Assembly: GCA_903927685.1 (NCBI GenBank)
Contig: CAIYOB010001228.1
Coordinates: 1 to 13,988 of the forward strand
Length of the DNA stretch: 13,988 nt
Source: an uncultured Planctomycetaceae bacterium
GTDB taxonomy: Bacteria > Planctomycetota > Planctomycetia > Pirellulales > Pirellulaceae
Direction of reading: 5' to 3'
The notes beneath the pieces are model-generated. The model was not told the DNA's origin and did no database searches. It saw only the letters and a program-made list of their open reading frames with translations. Below, piece after piece: positions 1 to 6,862 of this stretch. The translations under genes and the position numbers were made by a program. Within the stretch, counting starts at the first letter, position 1. Every line of letters starts with the position of its first letter.

Positions 1-648
1 ATTGCCGGTCGTGGCCGAATACAATTTGACCTTGTCGCCGGCGGGCGAATACAGAACTGCGCGGCTGCCCGAGTGGGTCTCGGACAACGACAACGTGACG
101 ATGTTCCCCGCCGTCGCCGTAAAGGCGTACTCGTCGACCTCTCCCAGCACGTCCAGCGACGCCGCTTTGCGCTCTCCCAGCGTGATCGCCTGGGCATCCG
201 CGCTAGGCGGATTGATCCCCTCCAGCGCCAGGGCGTACGTTCCCGTGTCCTGGTTGTCGTTGTCGCGGACGACGATGGCGTAGGTGCCGGCCGCGGTCAG
301 CGTGAACGTCTGCGAGGACCCGGCGTCAATCTCGCTGCCCAGCCAGCTGCCCGAAGGCGACTGCAGCCGGGCCAGCGGCTGGAAGCCGCCCAGACCGGCG
401 GACAATGACAAGGTGGCCACGTACTCGCCACCAGCGTCGGTCAAGTCCTGCGAGGTGAGGGAAAAGAAATGGGCGTCTTCGTCGCCGGCCGGATAGATAT
501 TGTCCGACAGGACACTGCCGCTGAACGCCAGCAGCTGGCGGGATTCGAGATGTTCCAGCCTCAAACTGCGTTTATTGTTTCCTCGCTTTCGTGCGGATGG
601 CGAACGTTTCCGGCGGGCGGTGGAGTGGCTTTCGCGAGGCTTCGTCAT
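1..648 (-). CDS. LEPR-XLL-type secreted protein with pre-peptidase C-terminal (PPC)-like domains, 5' part only
   Basis: The minus-strand frame opens with ATG at 648-646 and stays open for 216 codons to the left edge, so the C-terminal part lies outside the window. Residues 1-30 are very basic (RRKR, ARKRG). They are followed by LRLEHLESRQLLA (about 29-41), the LEPR-XLL-type N-terminal motif that planctomycetes carry on many large exported proteins. Residues about 44-145 resemble a PPC domain: an opening DEDAHFFSL, a middle stretch of short beta strands, then GTYAIVVRDNDNQDTGTYALAL. A second similar unit starts near residue 150 (GEVDEYAFTATAG). PPC-like beta domains usually occur in secreted or surface proteins, so I infer an extracellular adhesin-like or enzyme-bearing giant protein; the function cannot be told from this part. 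No clear Shine-Dalgarno precedes the ATG. The family call is fairly sure, the role unknown. Confidence 0.75.
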   Translation of the reverse strand, partial: MTKPRESHSTARRKRSPSARKRGNNKRSLRLEHLESRQLLAFSGSVLSDNIYPAGDEDAHFFSLTSQDLTDAGGEYVATLSLSAGLGGFQPLARLQSPSGSWLGSEIDAGSSQTFTLTAAGTYAIVVRDNDNQDTGTYALALEGINPPSADAQAITLGERKAASLDVLGEVDEYAFTATAGNIVTLSLSETHSGSRAVLYSPAGDKVKLYSATTGN

Positions 649-780
649 GTCACAGGTCTAGCGTTGGTTTTGCGTGTTGATCCGTTGGCGAGGGCCGCGT
701 CAGCCTGCCCGCCTGTTTGGACGTACCCGCCTTGGTTTTGGTTCATCGCGACGGTCGGTCCCGCCGGAATTATTCGCCAG

Positions 781-809
781 CCTTGCGTAACCCGACGCGT
801 AAGCGAGGA
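781..809 (+). repeat. Planctomycete dispersed repeat (reads NPTRKRG)
   Basis: The sequence GTAACCCGACGCGTAAGCGA lies within 781-809, in the gap between the hydrolase gene and the LEPR-XLL gene. It translates as RNPTRKRG on the plus strand and as PRLRVGLRKAG on the minus strand. I recognise this as one of the short repeats scattered through planctomycete intergenic regions. It is one copy only here, beginning upstream of the hydrolase stop codon relative to the plus strand and ending 12 bases before it. The rest of the 649-821 gap shows no gene, convincing promoter or terminator. Confidence 0.6.
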
Positions 810-821
810 TGGAACAACGGC

Positions 822-1997
822 TTAGGACTCTTCCGGCAAGAGACTGCCCGGCTTCCATCCATAGAATCGGCGGGCCACCTCCGCGGCATGAAATGGCAGC
901 CAAATCCGGCGTGTGTAAATCGCATGCCCCGCCAACTGCCGGGCTGCCGGGCTGTCCGGGTACGCGACCAGCAGGGCCTCGCCTTCATCTGGAACCCGCT
1001 GCCCCGCCCTCAGGTCGCGGAATAGATCCCGCCGACGTATCCCGGCCTGCAGCAACCGAGCCAGACGCCGATTGGCGAGCCAGGTCCGCAGGCCGATGCC
1101 CCAGGGAACGAAATTCGTTCCCGAGATCCCGAATTGCTGGATGTAGTCCCCGTCGACGGCATGGATAAGATCGTCGACGGAATGGGGCGGCGTCGTCCGA
1201 TACTCGGCCACACCCGGCCGCGGGCGATGATTGACGAAATGCAGCAGCTTGTCATATCCAGCCGTGTCCCAGCCGTAGCGAATCGGCGTCCCGAAGGTCA
1301 CCAAATCCAGCTTGGGAAGACGCCGAGCATCCGGGGGCAGTTCAAGCAGTTCCCGCACCCGATCCCAGACGGGCTTGCTGAGTCCGCCGAACCAGTCTTG
1401 CCGGTAGTAACACCGGCCGGCGGCGAAAAAAGCGGCACGCTGGCCAGCCTCCGCGCCCAGCAGATTCGTCGCCAGCGCCAGCACATTTCCGGCGTGACTG
1501 TGTCCCCAGATCAGGACGCGATCCTCGGGAGCGTAGCCGGCGTTCGCCAAGCCGTCGATCAAGGCCACGGCAGCATGTGCGCGGGCCACATGGTGGTTTT
1601 CGCCGGACCAAGTCACCCGCTCCACGGTCACTCCGGCCGCACGCTCGAACTCCCGGGCATATTCCGCCGGGTAATTGCCGTGATCCTTCGCCAGTTTATC
1701 AAACAGCGACTTGTTCAACTCATGCAGTCGTCGCGCCGCTCCCGGAGTCACACGCTCGACCATTCGCAGCAACCCGACGGGATCGTCCCCCGCAAACGTG
1801 CCGTGGATCAGCAAGACCGCACGAACACCAGCCGCCCGATACGCCTCGCCTGCGGAAGCCAGCAACGGCGAGTCTTTCACCGCAGCGGTGTCCGGAATCG
1901 CCTCGGGACGAAGTAAGTGCCACTCCGTAGCTGGCACATCGGCGGAATAGCGTTGGTGGCGAAAGGCATTGTTGCGTGGCATCGCAGTACTCACCAC
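822..1997 (-). CDS. Alpha/beta hydrolase (lipase/esterase-like)
   Basis: The product is 391 aa from GTG at 1997. A start at ATG 1982 (residue 6) is at least as likely, because GGTGAG sits 7 nt in front of it. The serine-hydrolase core is visible. VLLIHGTFAGD (about 61-71) is the first strand plus oxyanion-hole HGT motif. VLIWGHSHAGN (about 161-171) is the nucleophile elbow with GxSxG and likely catalytic Ser167. DLVTFGTPIRYGWD (about 231-244) follows, as in lipases. The acid and histidine cannot be fixed by eye; His residues in the last 110 residues (for example H277, H358) are candidates. There is no signal peptide or membrane segment, so it is probably cytoplasmic. The substrate is unknown. 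It lies head-to-head with csrA across a 149-nt gap and upstream of the LEPR-XLL gene on the same strand. A TGCTAGACT extended -10-like sequence lies just before the GTG but lacks a good -35. Confidence 0.8.
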   Translation of the reverse strand: MVSTAMPRNNAFRHQRYSADVPATEWHLLRPEAIPDTAAVKDSPLLASAGEAYRAAGVRAVLLIHGTFAGDDPVGLLRMVERVTPGAARRLHELNKSLFDKLAKDHGNYPAEYAREFERAAGVTVERVTWSGENHHVARAHAAVALIDGLANAGYAPEDRVLIWGHSHAGNVLALATNLLGAEAGQRAAFFAAGRCYYRQDWFGGLSKPVWDRVRELLELPPDARRLPKLDLVTFGTPIRYGWDTAGYDKLLHFVNHRPRPGVAEYRTTPPHSVDDLIHAVDGDYIQQFGISGTNFVPWGIGLRTWLANRRLARLLQAGIRRRDLFRDLRAGQRVPDEGEALLVAYPDSPAARQLAGHAIYTRRIWLPFHAAEVARRFYGWKPGSLLPEES

Positions 1998-2030
1998 CCG
2001 TTCGAGTCTAGCATTTGTCGGATTTCACGC

Positions 2031-2059
2031 TTGCATCGCGCTGCTATCATTGCTACCAT
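2031..2059 (+). promoter_or_regulatory. Candidate sigma70-type promoter for csrA
   Basis: TTGCAT at 2031-2036 and TACCAT at 2054-2059 are 17 nt apart, the ideal spacing, in the gap between the divergent hydrolase and csrA. Transcription would start near 2066 and give an 80-nt leader. TATCAT at 2045-2050 is another possible -10, but its -35 is poorer. This is a sequence-pattern call only. Confidence 0.4.
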
Positions 2060-2146
2060 AACGGCGTTTTGCCCGCCTTCAATCACTTTTTCTAGGCATG
2101 CGTTGGTTCAGTATCGTTAACCCTTTTTCAAGGAAGATGGGGTCCC

Positions 2147-2353
2147 ATGCTAGTACTCAGTCGCAAAGTTGGCGAGCGGATTCTCATTGGTGAGAACATC
2201 TCGGTAACCGTGGTCCGCATCGCGGGAGGCGGTGTGCGGTTGGGTGTTGAAGCGCCGCCCAACATGGCCGTGATCCGCCAAGAGTTGAAGGATCGCTTGG
2301 ACGCCGAACAGGACGCCGTCCCGCATATTCCGCTGAAGGCGGAGTATTCATGA
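2147..2353 (+). CDS. csrA: CsrA, carbon storage regulator / mRNA-binding translational regulator
   Basis: This is a 68-aa protein of normal family length, with a textbook N-terminus (MLVLSRKVGERILIG) and the LGVEAPPNMAVIRQEL segment. The RNA-contact positions known from CsrA are present: L4 and R6 in strand 1 and R44 at the end of the core. CsrA is a dimer that binds GGA motifs in mRNA leaders, usually blocking translation. AAGGAAG at 2130-2136 lies 10 nt ahead of the ATG, and its GGA could itself be a CsrA site, so autoregulation is possible. No fliW, flagellar or Csr small-RNA gene is nearby, so its targets cannot be read from context. It stands alone on its strand, followed by a repeat and then a convergent DUF4058 gene. 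Confidence 0.97.
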   Translation: MLVLSRKVGERILIGENISVTVVRIAGGGVRLGVEAPPNMAVIRQELKDRLDAEQDAVPHIPLKAEYS

Positions 2354-2411
2354 CTTGGCTGCCTGCGGCCGCGGGCGGTTGAGGCCGGCACACGTGGCGG
2401 TGTCCCACGAT

Positions 2412-2514
2412 AGCCCGAAGCGCCAGCGAGTGGGAGATCGCCACTGGAGCCCGAAGCGCCAGCGAGTGGGAGGTCGCCTCTCTAGCCCGAAGCGCCAGCG
2501 AGTGGGAGATCGCC
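2412..2514 (+). repeat. Three units of a PKRQRVG-type repeat at exact 36-nt spacing
   Basis: Units of 31 nt at 2412-2442, 2448-2478 and 2484-2514 share the core AGCGCCAGCGAGTGGGAG and differ at only one or two positions, with 5-nt variable spacers. The period is 36 nt, so all units stay in one reading frame on the plus strand (SPKRQRVGDR or SPKRQRVGGR). The opposite strand reads PTRWRFGL. I recognise this motif as a widespread planctomycete dispersed repeat and do not regard the open frames across it as genes. It fills the gap between convergent csrA and the DUF4058 gene. Confidence 0.8.
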
Positions 2515-2541
2515 CCCTTCTCGCCGTCGTTTCCGTCAGGA

Positions 2542-3348
2542 TCAACCTTTGGCGAGGCATTTCTTGACCCAGCGGGCCTGTTTTGCGGTCAGCGGCGGCT
2601 CGGGCCGGTCTTGGAGATAGTCGATCTCCCGGGGGTACGGGCCGGTGTCGTAGCTGCGCGCGAACACGGCCTGCAAATCGACCGTCACCTCGCCGTCCCC
2701 GGGCAGCAGGGGGACACCGACCGTGGGCAACGGTTCCTCGAGTTGGACCGGGTAGACGAGGTAGTCTTCCCAGTTGTGAAAGTGGTGAATGCAGACGTGG
2801 TAGTCGAACGGCCCCGTCTTGGCCACCAGCCGGTCGTGCGGCACGGCCGTGGTGTGTTCGCCGCCGCGCAGCAGATCGATCTCGACCAGGTTGACTCTGC
2901 TCTGAAGCAACTCGCGCTGTTTCCGCAGGTACAACTCGCGGCTTTCGTGGCCCGGCTTCTTGTTGCTCGGACTCAGGACTTCGATCGAGGTCACCAGCCG
3001 GCGGTTCTTGCCGCGGCCTGCGTAGATCTCCACGAACGGCTCCCGCCGCTCGTCGTGCGGAATGTGGATGACCAGCGGGCGAGCCGCGGTCCGGACCGCG
3101 GTGGCCGCGCCGCCATTCCCGCCCGGCGCATCCTGATCGGCATCCCGTCGTCGAAGCAGATTCACGTCGGGGCCGATATACCGCTCCGAAACCTCGATCC
3201 ACGACCGCCGGCCCAGATCTGCGAAGTAGGGCGACGGCAAGACGGGCTGGAGGGCCTCACTCAAGTAAGCGATCAGCCGATCGTGCAACCCCGGGAAAAT
3301 CTCGGGGTGCTCCAGGTAAGGGGCCATTCCGGGAAACGGCGAAGGCAT
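2542..3348 (-). CDS. DUF4058 family protein
   Basis: The 268-aa product starts MPSPFPGMAPYLE, the signature opening of DUF4058 proteins, which are common in cyanobacteria and planctomycetes. The ATG at 3348 is preceded by GGAG with a 7-nt spacer. The family has no established function. The central part carries FVEIYAGRGKNRRLVTSIEV, then LSPSNK (E107, E123, K130) and NLVEIDLLRGG (E156, D158). An E-x-lysine arrangement on neighbouring strands resembles the PD-(D/E)xK nuclease fold; that is my inference from pattern only. There are no membrane segments or signal peptide. It lies 62 nt downstream of the VWA gene on the same strand, so it may be cotranscribed, although functional linkage is not evident. 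Confidence 0.88.
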   Translation of the reverse strand: MPSPFPGMAPYLEHPEIFPGLHDRLIAYLSEALQPVLPSPYFADLGRRSWIEVSERYIGPDVNLLRRRDADQDAPGGNGGAATAVRTAARPLVIHIPHDERREPFVEIYAGRGKNRRLVTSIEVLSPSNKKPGHESRELYLRKQRELLQSRVNLVEIDLLRGGEHTTAVPHDRLVAKTGPFDYHVCIHHFHNWEDYLVYPVQLEEPLPTVGVPLLPGDGEVTVDLQAVFARSYDTGPYPREIDYLQDRPEPPLTAKQARWVKKCLAKG

Positions 3349-3410
3349 GGGGCGTCTCCGATGTTCCGAGGAAAATCACTCCCGGTCATTGTACCACGGG
3401 CCGCCCCGGG

Positions 3411-4355
3411 TCACCACGGCGTGAACCGTAGGCCGAACAGGACCAGCACCTGGACGCCCAGCACGATCAAGGCGGGGAGCAGGAACGGCTCGAAATCGTC
3501 GATCGTCTCCGGCCGGGTCTCGCGGATCTCGACCTTTTTCATCTGGTCGATCCGGTCGAACACGACCTGCAGCGATTGAGGCGTCAACGCTTTGAAAGCC
3601 TGGCCGCCCGTCTCGGTGGCGATGCTCTCCAGGCCGGGCGTAAAGCCTTCGTCGTTCAGCGCGATGGTAAAGACGACGATGTTGTGACGCTTCAGCTTGG
3701 CGATCACCTCCCGCTCGCGGCCGCCGCCGATGTCCTCGCCTTCGCCGTCGGTCATCAGGATGATCATCCGATCGCCTTCGGGATGTTTCGATAGCGGTGC
3801 GATGGCGCCGTCCAACGCCTTGGCAATAAACGTGTGCCCCCAGATCTCGTCGGGGAACATCTCCGGCCAGATGACCTTGCGGGCCATGCGGATGGCGGCC
3901 GTGTCCTGGGTCAGCGGAACCCAATGCAGGAACTGCCGGGAGAAAATCGTCAGGCCAAACGCGTCGCCTTGCCGAGCCGTCAGGAATTTCTCCAAGGCGT
4001 CCATCGCGCCATGAAACCGGACGTACGGCTTGTCGCCCTCCTGCGGGCCGTAGGTGTTGAACACCATGCTGGTCGAGGAGTCCAGGACGATCTGAATGTT
4101 GGTCAGCTCGCGTTGCGTTTTGGGCGGCGCATACGCCAGCGGCCGAGCCAGCAGGAGGATCGCCAGCCCGAACAGCACCGCGGGCAGGCTGTTGGCCAGC
4201 AGCACGGGCAGGCCGACGAGCCAGCCGCGGTGGCGATGGACGCCGTCGAAGGGCATCACCAAAGGCCGTCCCTGGCGAACCCACTCCCAGAACAACAGGG
4301 CGACCGGGATCACCAGCAATATAATCAGCTTGGGATAGGCGAAGGTCATGGTCAT
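3411..4355 (-). CDS. BatA-like VWA-domain membrane protein
   Basis: The product is 314 aa from ATG 4355, starting MTMTFAYPK. I chose this start because the ATG overlaps the TGA of the upstream gene by 4 nt (ATGA), a usual coupling arrangement. The frame is open further upstream but only inside that gene. Two membrane segments lie at about 8-24 and 48-71 and one at about 290-310, so the VWA domain (about 85-270) sits between anchors. The metal-ion-dependent adhesion site is complete: DSSTS (D92, S94, S96), T175 in GHTF and D203 in MTDGEG. This layout matches BatA/BatB proteins, normally encoded with a MoxR AAA+ ATPase and a DUF58 protein. Neither is present here. The likely role is metal-dependent protein-protein interaction at the membrane; the exact process is unknown. 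Confidence 0.85.
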   Translation of the reverse strand: MTMTFAYPKLIILLVIPVALLFWEWVRQGRPLVMPFDGVHRHRGWLVGLPVLLANSLPAVLFGLAILLLARPLAYAPPKTQRELTNIQIVLDSSTSMVFNTYGPQEGDKPYVRFHGAMDALEKFLTARQGDAFGLTIFSRQFLHWVPLTQDTAAIRMARKVIWPEMFPDEIWGHTFIAKALDGAIAPLSKHPEGDRMIILMTDGEGEDIGGGREREVIAKLKRHNIVVFTIALNDEGFTPGLESIATETGGQAFKALTPQSLQVVFDRIDQMKKVEIRETRPETIDDFEPFLLPALIVLGVQVLVLFGLRFTPW

Positions 4356-5245
4356 GCACGCACGCTGTCGGGGTGGTCCAGGCGGAAGGTCCCGGCGTAC
4401 GCTCGGACGAACGCTTCGGGCCCGACGCCTGCCCGCGGATTGTGGAGCCAGGCTTGCAGCTTGCCGTAGGCGTCGCCCGAGTCGGGATTGGCCTCCATGC
4501 CCCGGCAGGCAACGGACATGCGCTGCGACTCGAGTCCCAGTTGCTCGCGCCAATGCCTGAGCAGCAGGGCTTCCAGACGCGCCTTCTCGCCGGTCGTCAA
4601 CTCGCCCGCCGCCAGGGCGGTCAGCAGCGTTTCAATCTGCTCCGCGAGCAAAGGCAGTGGGGGCGCGGCCGGCGGCAGGACTGGGCGTGTAGGCCGGCCG
4701 ACGAAGATCAGCCCGGCCAGCCAGGCCGCCCAGAGCAGGCCCGCGGCGACGAGCGACTCGTAGTACCAGTGCCCAATGCGGACCTCGACGTTTTCGATCT
4801 CCTGGATCCGCGTTTCGATGTCCTTGGTCAGGCTCGTCAGTCCGCGGACCCGAAACGGCGGCAGGTCGTCGATCGGTCGGCCGTCGGTCGAGGTCAGGTA
4901 TTTGGTCAGATCAAATTCGCCGGGCAGGCTGATAACATAGCGGATGTCGTAGACGCGCGTGCGACCGCGTTGGGCTTCGTCGGCGATGCGGAGATTGATC
5001 GACGCCCCGCGCCGATACGGTTGGGCCTTGAGCCGCGGTCCGCCGTAGCGGATGACCACGGCCTGTTCCACGCCCAGCGCGACGTCCGCGCCGCCGGCCT
5101 GCGCGTCCGGCTCGGGCGTCCGCAGCAGGATCGAGACGGACCAGCCGGCCAAGACGAACAGCAGCACGGCGCCAGCGGCGGCGAGCGCGACGCGATGCCT
5201 GCGGATGGAATTGGCTGGTGGCTCTGGGGACATGTTTTCACGCAT
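4352..5245 (-). CDS. Two-TM membrane protein, partner of the VWA protein
   Basis: The product is 297 aa from ATG 5245; ATG 5233 (residue 5) is an alternative, and neither has a strong ribosome binding site. TM1 is at about 17-41 and TM2 at about 161-183. Between them is a roughly 120-residue domain containing VYDIRYVISLPGEFDLTKYL and a coiled-coil-like stretch ending just before TM2. After TM2 a proline-rich linker leads to a helical cytoplasmic domain (about 195-297). This resembles the accessory membrane proteins found between moxR/DUF58 and VWA genes in Bat-type operons, but I do not recognise a named family. The 4-nt overlap with the VWA gene strongly suggests translational coupling and a joint complex. 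No partner gene lies immediately upstream. Confidence 0.75.
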   Translation of the reverse strand: MRENMSPEPPANSIRRHRVALAAAGAVLLFVLAGWSVSILLRTPEPDAQAGGADVALGVEQAVVIRYGGPRLKAQPYRRGASINLRIADEAQRGRTRVYDIRYVISLPGEFDLTKYLTSTDGRPIDDLPPFRVRGLTSLTKDIETRIQEIENVEVRIGHWYYESLVAAGLLWAAWLAGLIFVGRPTRPVLPPAAPPLPLLAEQIETLLTALAAGELTTGEKARLEALLLRHWREQLGLESQRMSVACRGMEANPDSGDAYGKLQAWLHNPRAGVGPEAFVRAYAGTFRLDHPDSVRA

Positions 5246-5390
5246 GCCACCAGTCTACCCCGGCACTGGTGTGCATGGCTATAGCGTCAACTGGGCCCAG
5301 TGCGGATACCGGTTCGCGTGAGCTGGAAACCGACGAAGCGACTCCGTAGATAAGGCGAATTGTGCCACGATAAGGACTTGGCCCCCTGGA

Positions 5391-5420
5391 TTGTTGCAGC
5401 TCGAGGCCCGATGGTACAAT
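5391..5420 (+). promoter_or_regulatory. Candidate promoter for the plus-strand accessory cluster
   Basis: TTGTTG at 5391-5396 and a good -10, TACAAT at 5415-5420, are 18 nt apart. Transcription would begin near 5427, leaving an 80-nt leader before the 5507 ORF. The 261-nt gap between the divergent two-TM gene (start 5245) and 5507 otherwise shows no gene or stable hairpin. I found no comparably good minus-strand promoter for the VWA unit in it. Confidence 0.4.
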
Positions 5421-5506
5421 GCGCCAATTGGCCCGGCAAATTCGGCCGGGGTAATTCGTGTCGTTTTCGGCGAAGCGGTCGCCGCCCCGCAGCCCAAGGA
5501 GTGACA

Positions 5507-5557
5507 ATGATCCCGGACTTTCGCGGTGACGGCTACTTGGCATCGTTCACGAAATAG
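5507..5557 (+). CDS. Possible 16-aa peptide ORF (or leftover start of a broken gene)
   Basis: The sequence reads MIPDFRGDGYLASFTK and then TAG. AAGGAG at 5496-5501 is a near-perfect Shine-Dalgarno only 5 nt before the ATG, and the promoter-like sequence lies 90-115 nt upstream, so ribosome loading here is credible. The peptide resembles nothing I know. The frame is the same as that of the pseudopilin-like remnant at 5675. It is cut off just before the long inverted repeat at 5563, so it may be the original start of a gene that was interrupted. A short leader peptide is the other reading. Confidence 0.3.
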   Translation: MIPDFRGDGYLASFTK

Positions 5558-5562
5558 AGTCC

Positions 5563-5647
5563 TCGTTTAACGCCAAGCCGGCAGGCGACGGCTTGGGTGG
5601 CCGCATCCGGCTGATCCGCCGTCGCCTGCCGGCTTGGCGTCAAACGA
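5563..5647. repeat. Long inverted repeat with 29-nt arms (palindromic element)
   Basis: The left arm is 5563-5591 and the right arm 5619-5647. They are reverse complements at 28 of 29 positions; the single mismatch is A5569 opposite C5641, and one more pair extends the stem inward. The core of the arm is CCAAGCCGGCAGGCGACGG. The loop is about 25-27 nt. No T-run follows on either side, so a simple intrinsic terminator is unlikely. It looks like a REP/MITE-like intergenic palindrome placed between the 16-codon ORF and the pseudopilin-like remnant. I see no second copy in the window and no obvious target-site duplication. Confidence 0.75.
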
Positions 5648-5674
5648 ACTGGGCCGAAATGGGGAAGTTATTTC

Positions 5675-5890
5675 GTGGGCGTTGCTACGCTCGACCCGTG
5701 GGGTATGCCGTTCCACATCAGCAAAGATGCCAACAATGAACTGGTGGTGACATCGTTTGGTCCCAACAAGTCGACAGGAGCGAAAGGCTTCGACGACGAC
5801 GACGTCTCATCTGCGACGTCATTTCCCCCGCACAACAGGACGATGCATCGCAAGCAAGTGCAGGCGACAGCGACGCTCATTCAACGGTGA
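5675..5890 (+). pseudogene. Remnant with GspG-like (type II secretion major pseudopilin) C-terminal motif
   Basis: The first usable start is GTG 5675, giving 71 aa, but the frame is open from 5615, inside the inverted repeat. The segment LDPWGMPFHISKD, then LVVTSFGPN and GFDDDDVS, matches the DPWG-x-P ... S-x-G-x-(D/N) ... DDD pattern at the C-terminus of GspG-type proteins, where acidic residues bind calcium. The prepilin leader and N-terminal hydrophobic helix expected of a pseudopilin are missing, and the tail (PPHNRTMHRKQVQ) is not family-like. I therefore read it as an N-terminally truncated remnant. It could instead be a short soluble protein of unknown function that shares the motif. 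No other secretion genes are near. Confidence 0.4.
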
Positions 5891-5907
5891 ACCCAAGGAG
5901 TCCAGAC

Positions 5908-6454
5908 GTGACCATGCCCCCCCGCACCGAAGCCCTGCCGGCCTTGGCTGCAGTTCAGCCTGCGCCGGTTTATGGCGGCCACATTACTTGGGTGTATGGT
6001 GTTCGGGTTAGTGGTGCAGTTCGCCCCCCTGAACGTCTTGGTGTTCGTGCTACTGGGAGCAATCGTGGCCGGCGTCGCGATGTCGCGGAGCAAACGAACC
6101 GTGTTGGACGGCGACGGCCCTGCGGAGCGTATTCGCCAACGGCACATCGAGTACCAGCGCCAGGGCGGTTGGGCTCGCCCGTTCGTCAACGGGGTATTTT
6201 TCCTTTCGATCGCACTGGGCGCGGCCATTGTCGCACTCTGGTATGACGGGCTCCGCGATGTCGGCGAATTCGGCGGCGTGTTTCAGTTTGTGGCCGCGTC
6301 CCTGATCAGCTGCCTGCTACTTTGCGTGGTCGTGGTTTGCTTGACCGTCACGCTCCTGAATTCTTCCAATCTGCCCAGGACACAGCGTATTCTGGGCACC
6401 TTGCCGATCGCGCTGACGGGGACGGTGTTTGTCCTGCTGGCGGTCTTGAAGTAA
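5908..6454 (+). pseudogene. QFSLR-type multi-pass membrane protein with a frame break at a C7 tract
   Basis: AAGGAG at 5895-5900 lies 7 nt ahead of GTG 5908 and 13 nt ahead of ATG 5914. Directly after ATG comes a run of seven C (5917-5923). In the start frame translation leaves the gene, whereas removing one C gives MPPAPKPCRPWLQFSLRRFM, which joins the long downstream frame. That extension contains the planctomycete N-terminal QFSLR signature, a strong sign that it is real. As it stands, the intact frame is 5972-6454 (160 aa from ATG 5972), without a ribosome binding site. Membrane segments in that numbering are about 3-18, 20-37, 72-92, 103-128 and 141-159, with a basic loop around 38-70. 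The function is unknown. One extra C may be mutation, slippage-based switching or a sequencing error. Confidence 0.6.
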
Positions 6455-6491
6455 GCCCGCCGCTGATTTCGAGACGACCGAGGGAGTCTGG

Positions 6492-6728
6492 ATGAGAATA
6501 ACCGAACACGCCGGAGGTCGCTTCGACGATCGCGGCCTCTGCGACACGCCGGTGCAAAGCCAAGCGGATCGTTGTCCACGCTGTGGGCGCCGTTACGCTG
6601 GCCGCACATGGGCGGAGTACTGGCGTGACACAGCCATTGCGGCGATCCCTTCGGTTCTGCTCGCTGGCGTCGTCTGCTTGGCCGTCATCGGCCTTGTCGC
6701 GTTGCTTGAGCGGCTATTCGGAGCCTGA
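6492..6728 (+). CDS. Small zinc-ribbon/one-TM protein, one zinc ligand missing
   Basis: The product is 78 aa. AGGGAG at 6481-6486 precedes the ATG by 5 nt, a good start. RGLCDTPVQSQADRCPRCGRR (about 14-34) has the look of a double-CxxC zinc ribbon. The second pair (C28, C31) is intact, but the first reads R14-G-L-C17 where CxxCG would be expected; CGC instead of TGC would be a single base change. A membrane helix spans about 48-72. Such zinc-ribbon membrane proteins are common in planctomycetes and have no assigned role. It lies 37 nt after the preceding membrane gene and is probably in the same transcript. With only three ligands the zinc site may be dead, in line with the decay around it. 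Confidence 0.6.
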   Translation: MRITEHAGGRFDDRGLCDTPVQSQADRCPRCGRRYAGRTWAEYWRDTAIAAIPSVLLAGVVCLAVIGLVALLERLFGA

Positions 6729-6862
6729 GCAAGGCGTGGTACGGCCCGAAGCGGACCAGACCGGCGATGTTCAGGATACGGCATTTCTGCGTCGGCCGCC
6801 CTTGCCCGATGCATTTGCCACCACGGAGATCGGATTGAACGCAACGGCGGCGCCTCGGTAGC

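Noticed and set aside
2412..2514. CsrA-binding sponge RNA: each repeat contains GGGAGA just downstream of csrA
   Set aside because: GGA triplets are common in GC-rich DNA, I cannot place them in convincing hairpin loops, and the unit belongs to a repeat family spread over planctomycete genomes.
2412..2514. CRISPR array suggested by regular 36-nt spacing
   Set aside because: Spacers are only 5 nt, units are imperfect, there are three copies, and no cas genes are present.
2348..3202. Long minus-strand frame (284 codons) overlapping the DUF4058 gene and the repeats
   Set aside because: It is an out-of-phase shadow of DUF4058; its arginine-rich composition and repeat-derived PTRWRFGL segments are not protein-like.
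3376..4553. Longer 378-380-codon frames over the VWA gene
   Set aside because: The 380-codon version only adds residues inside the upstream gene; the ATGA overlap at 4352-4355 is a better start. The other is a shifted frame without VWA motifs.
5563..5647. Rho-independent terminator
   Set aside because: The stem is strong but neither side has a T-run, and the 25-27 nt loop is larger than usual.
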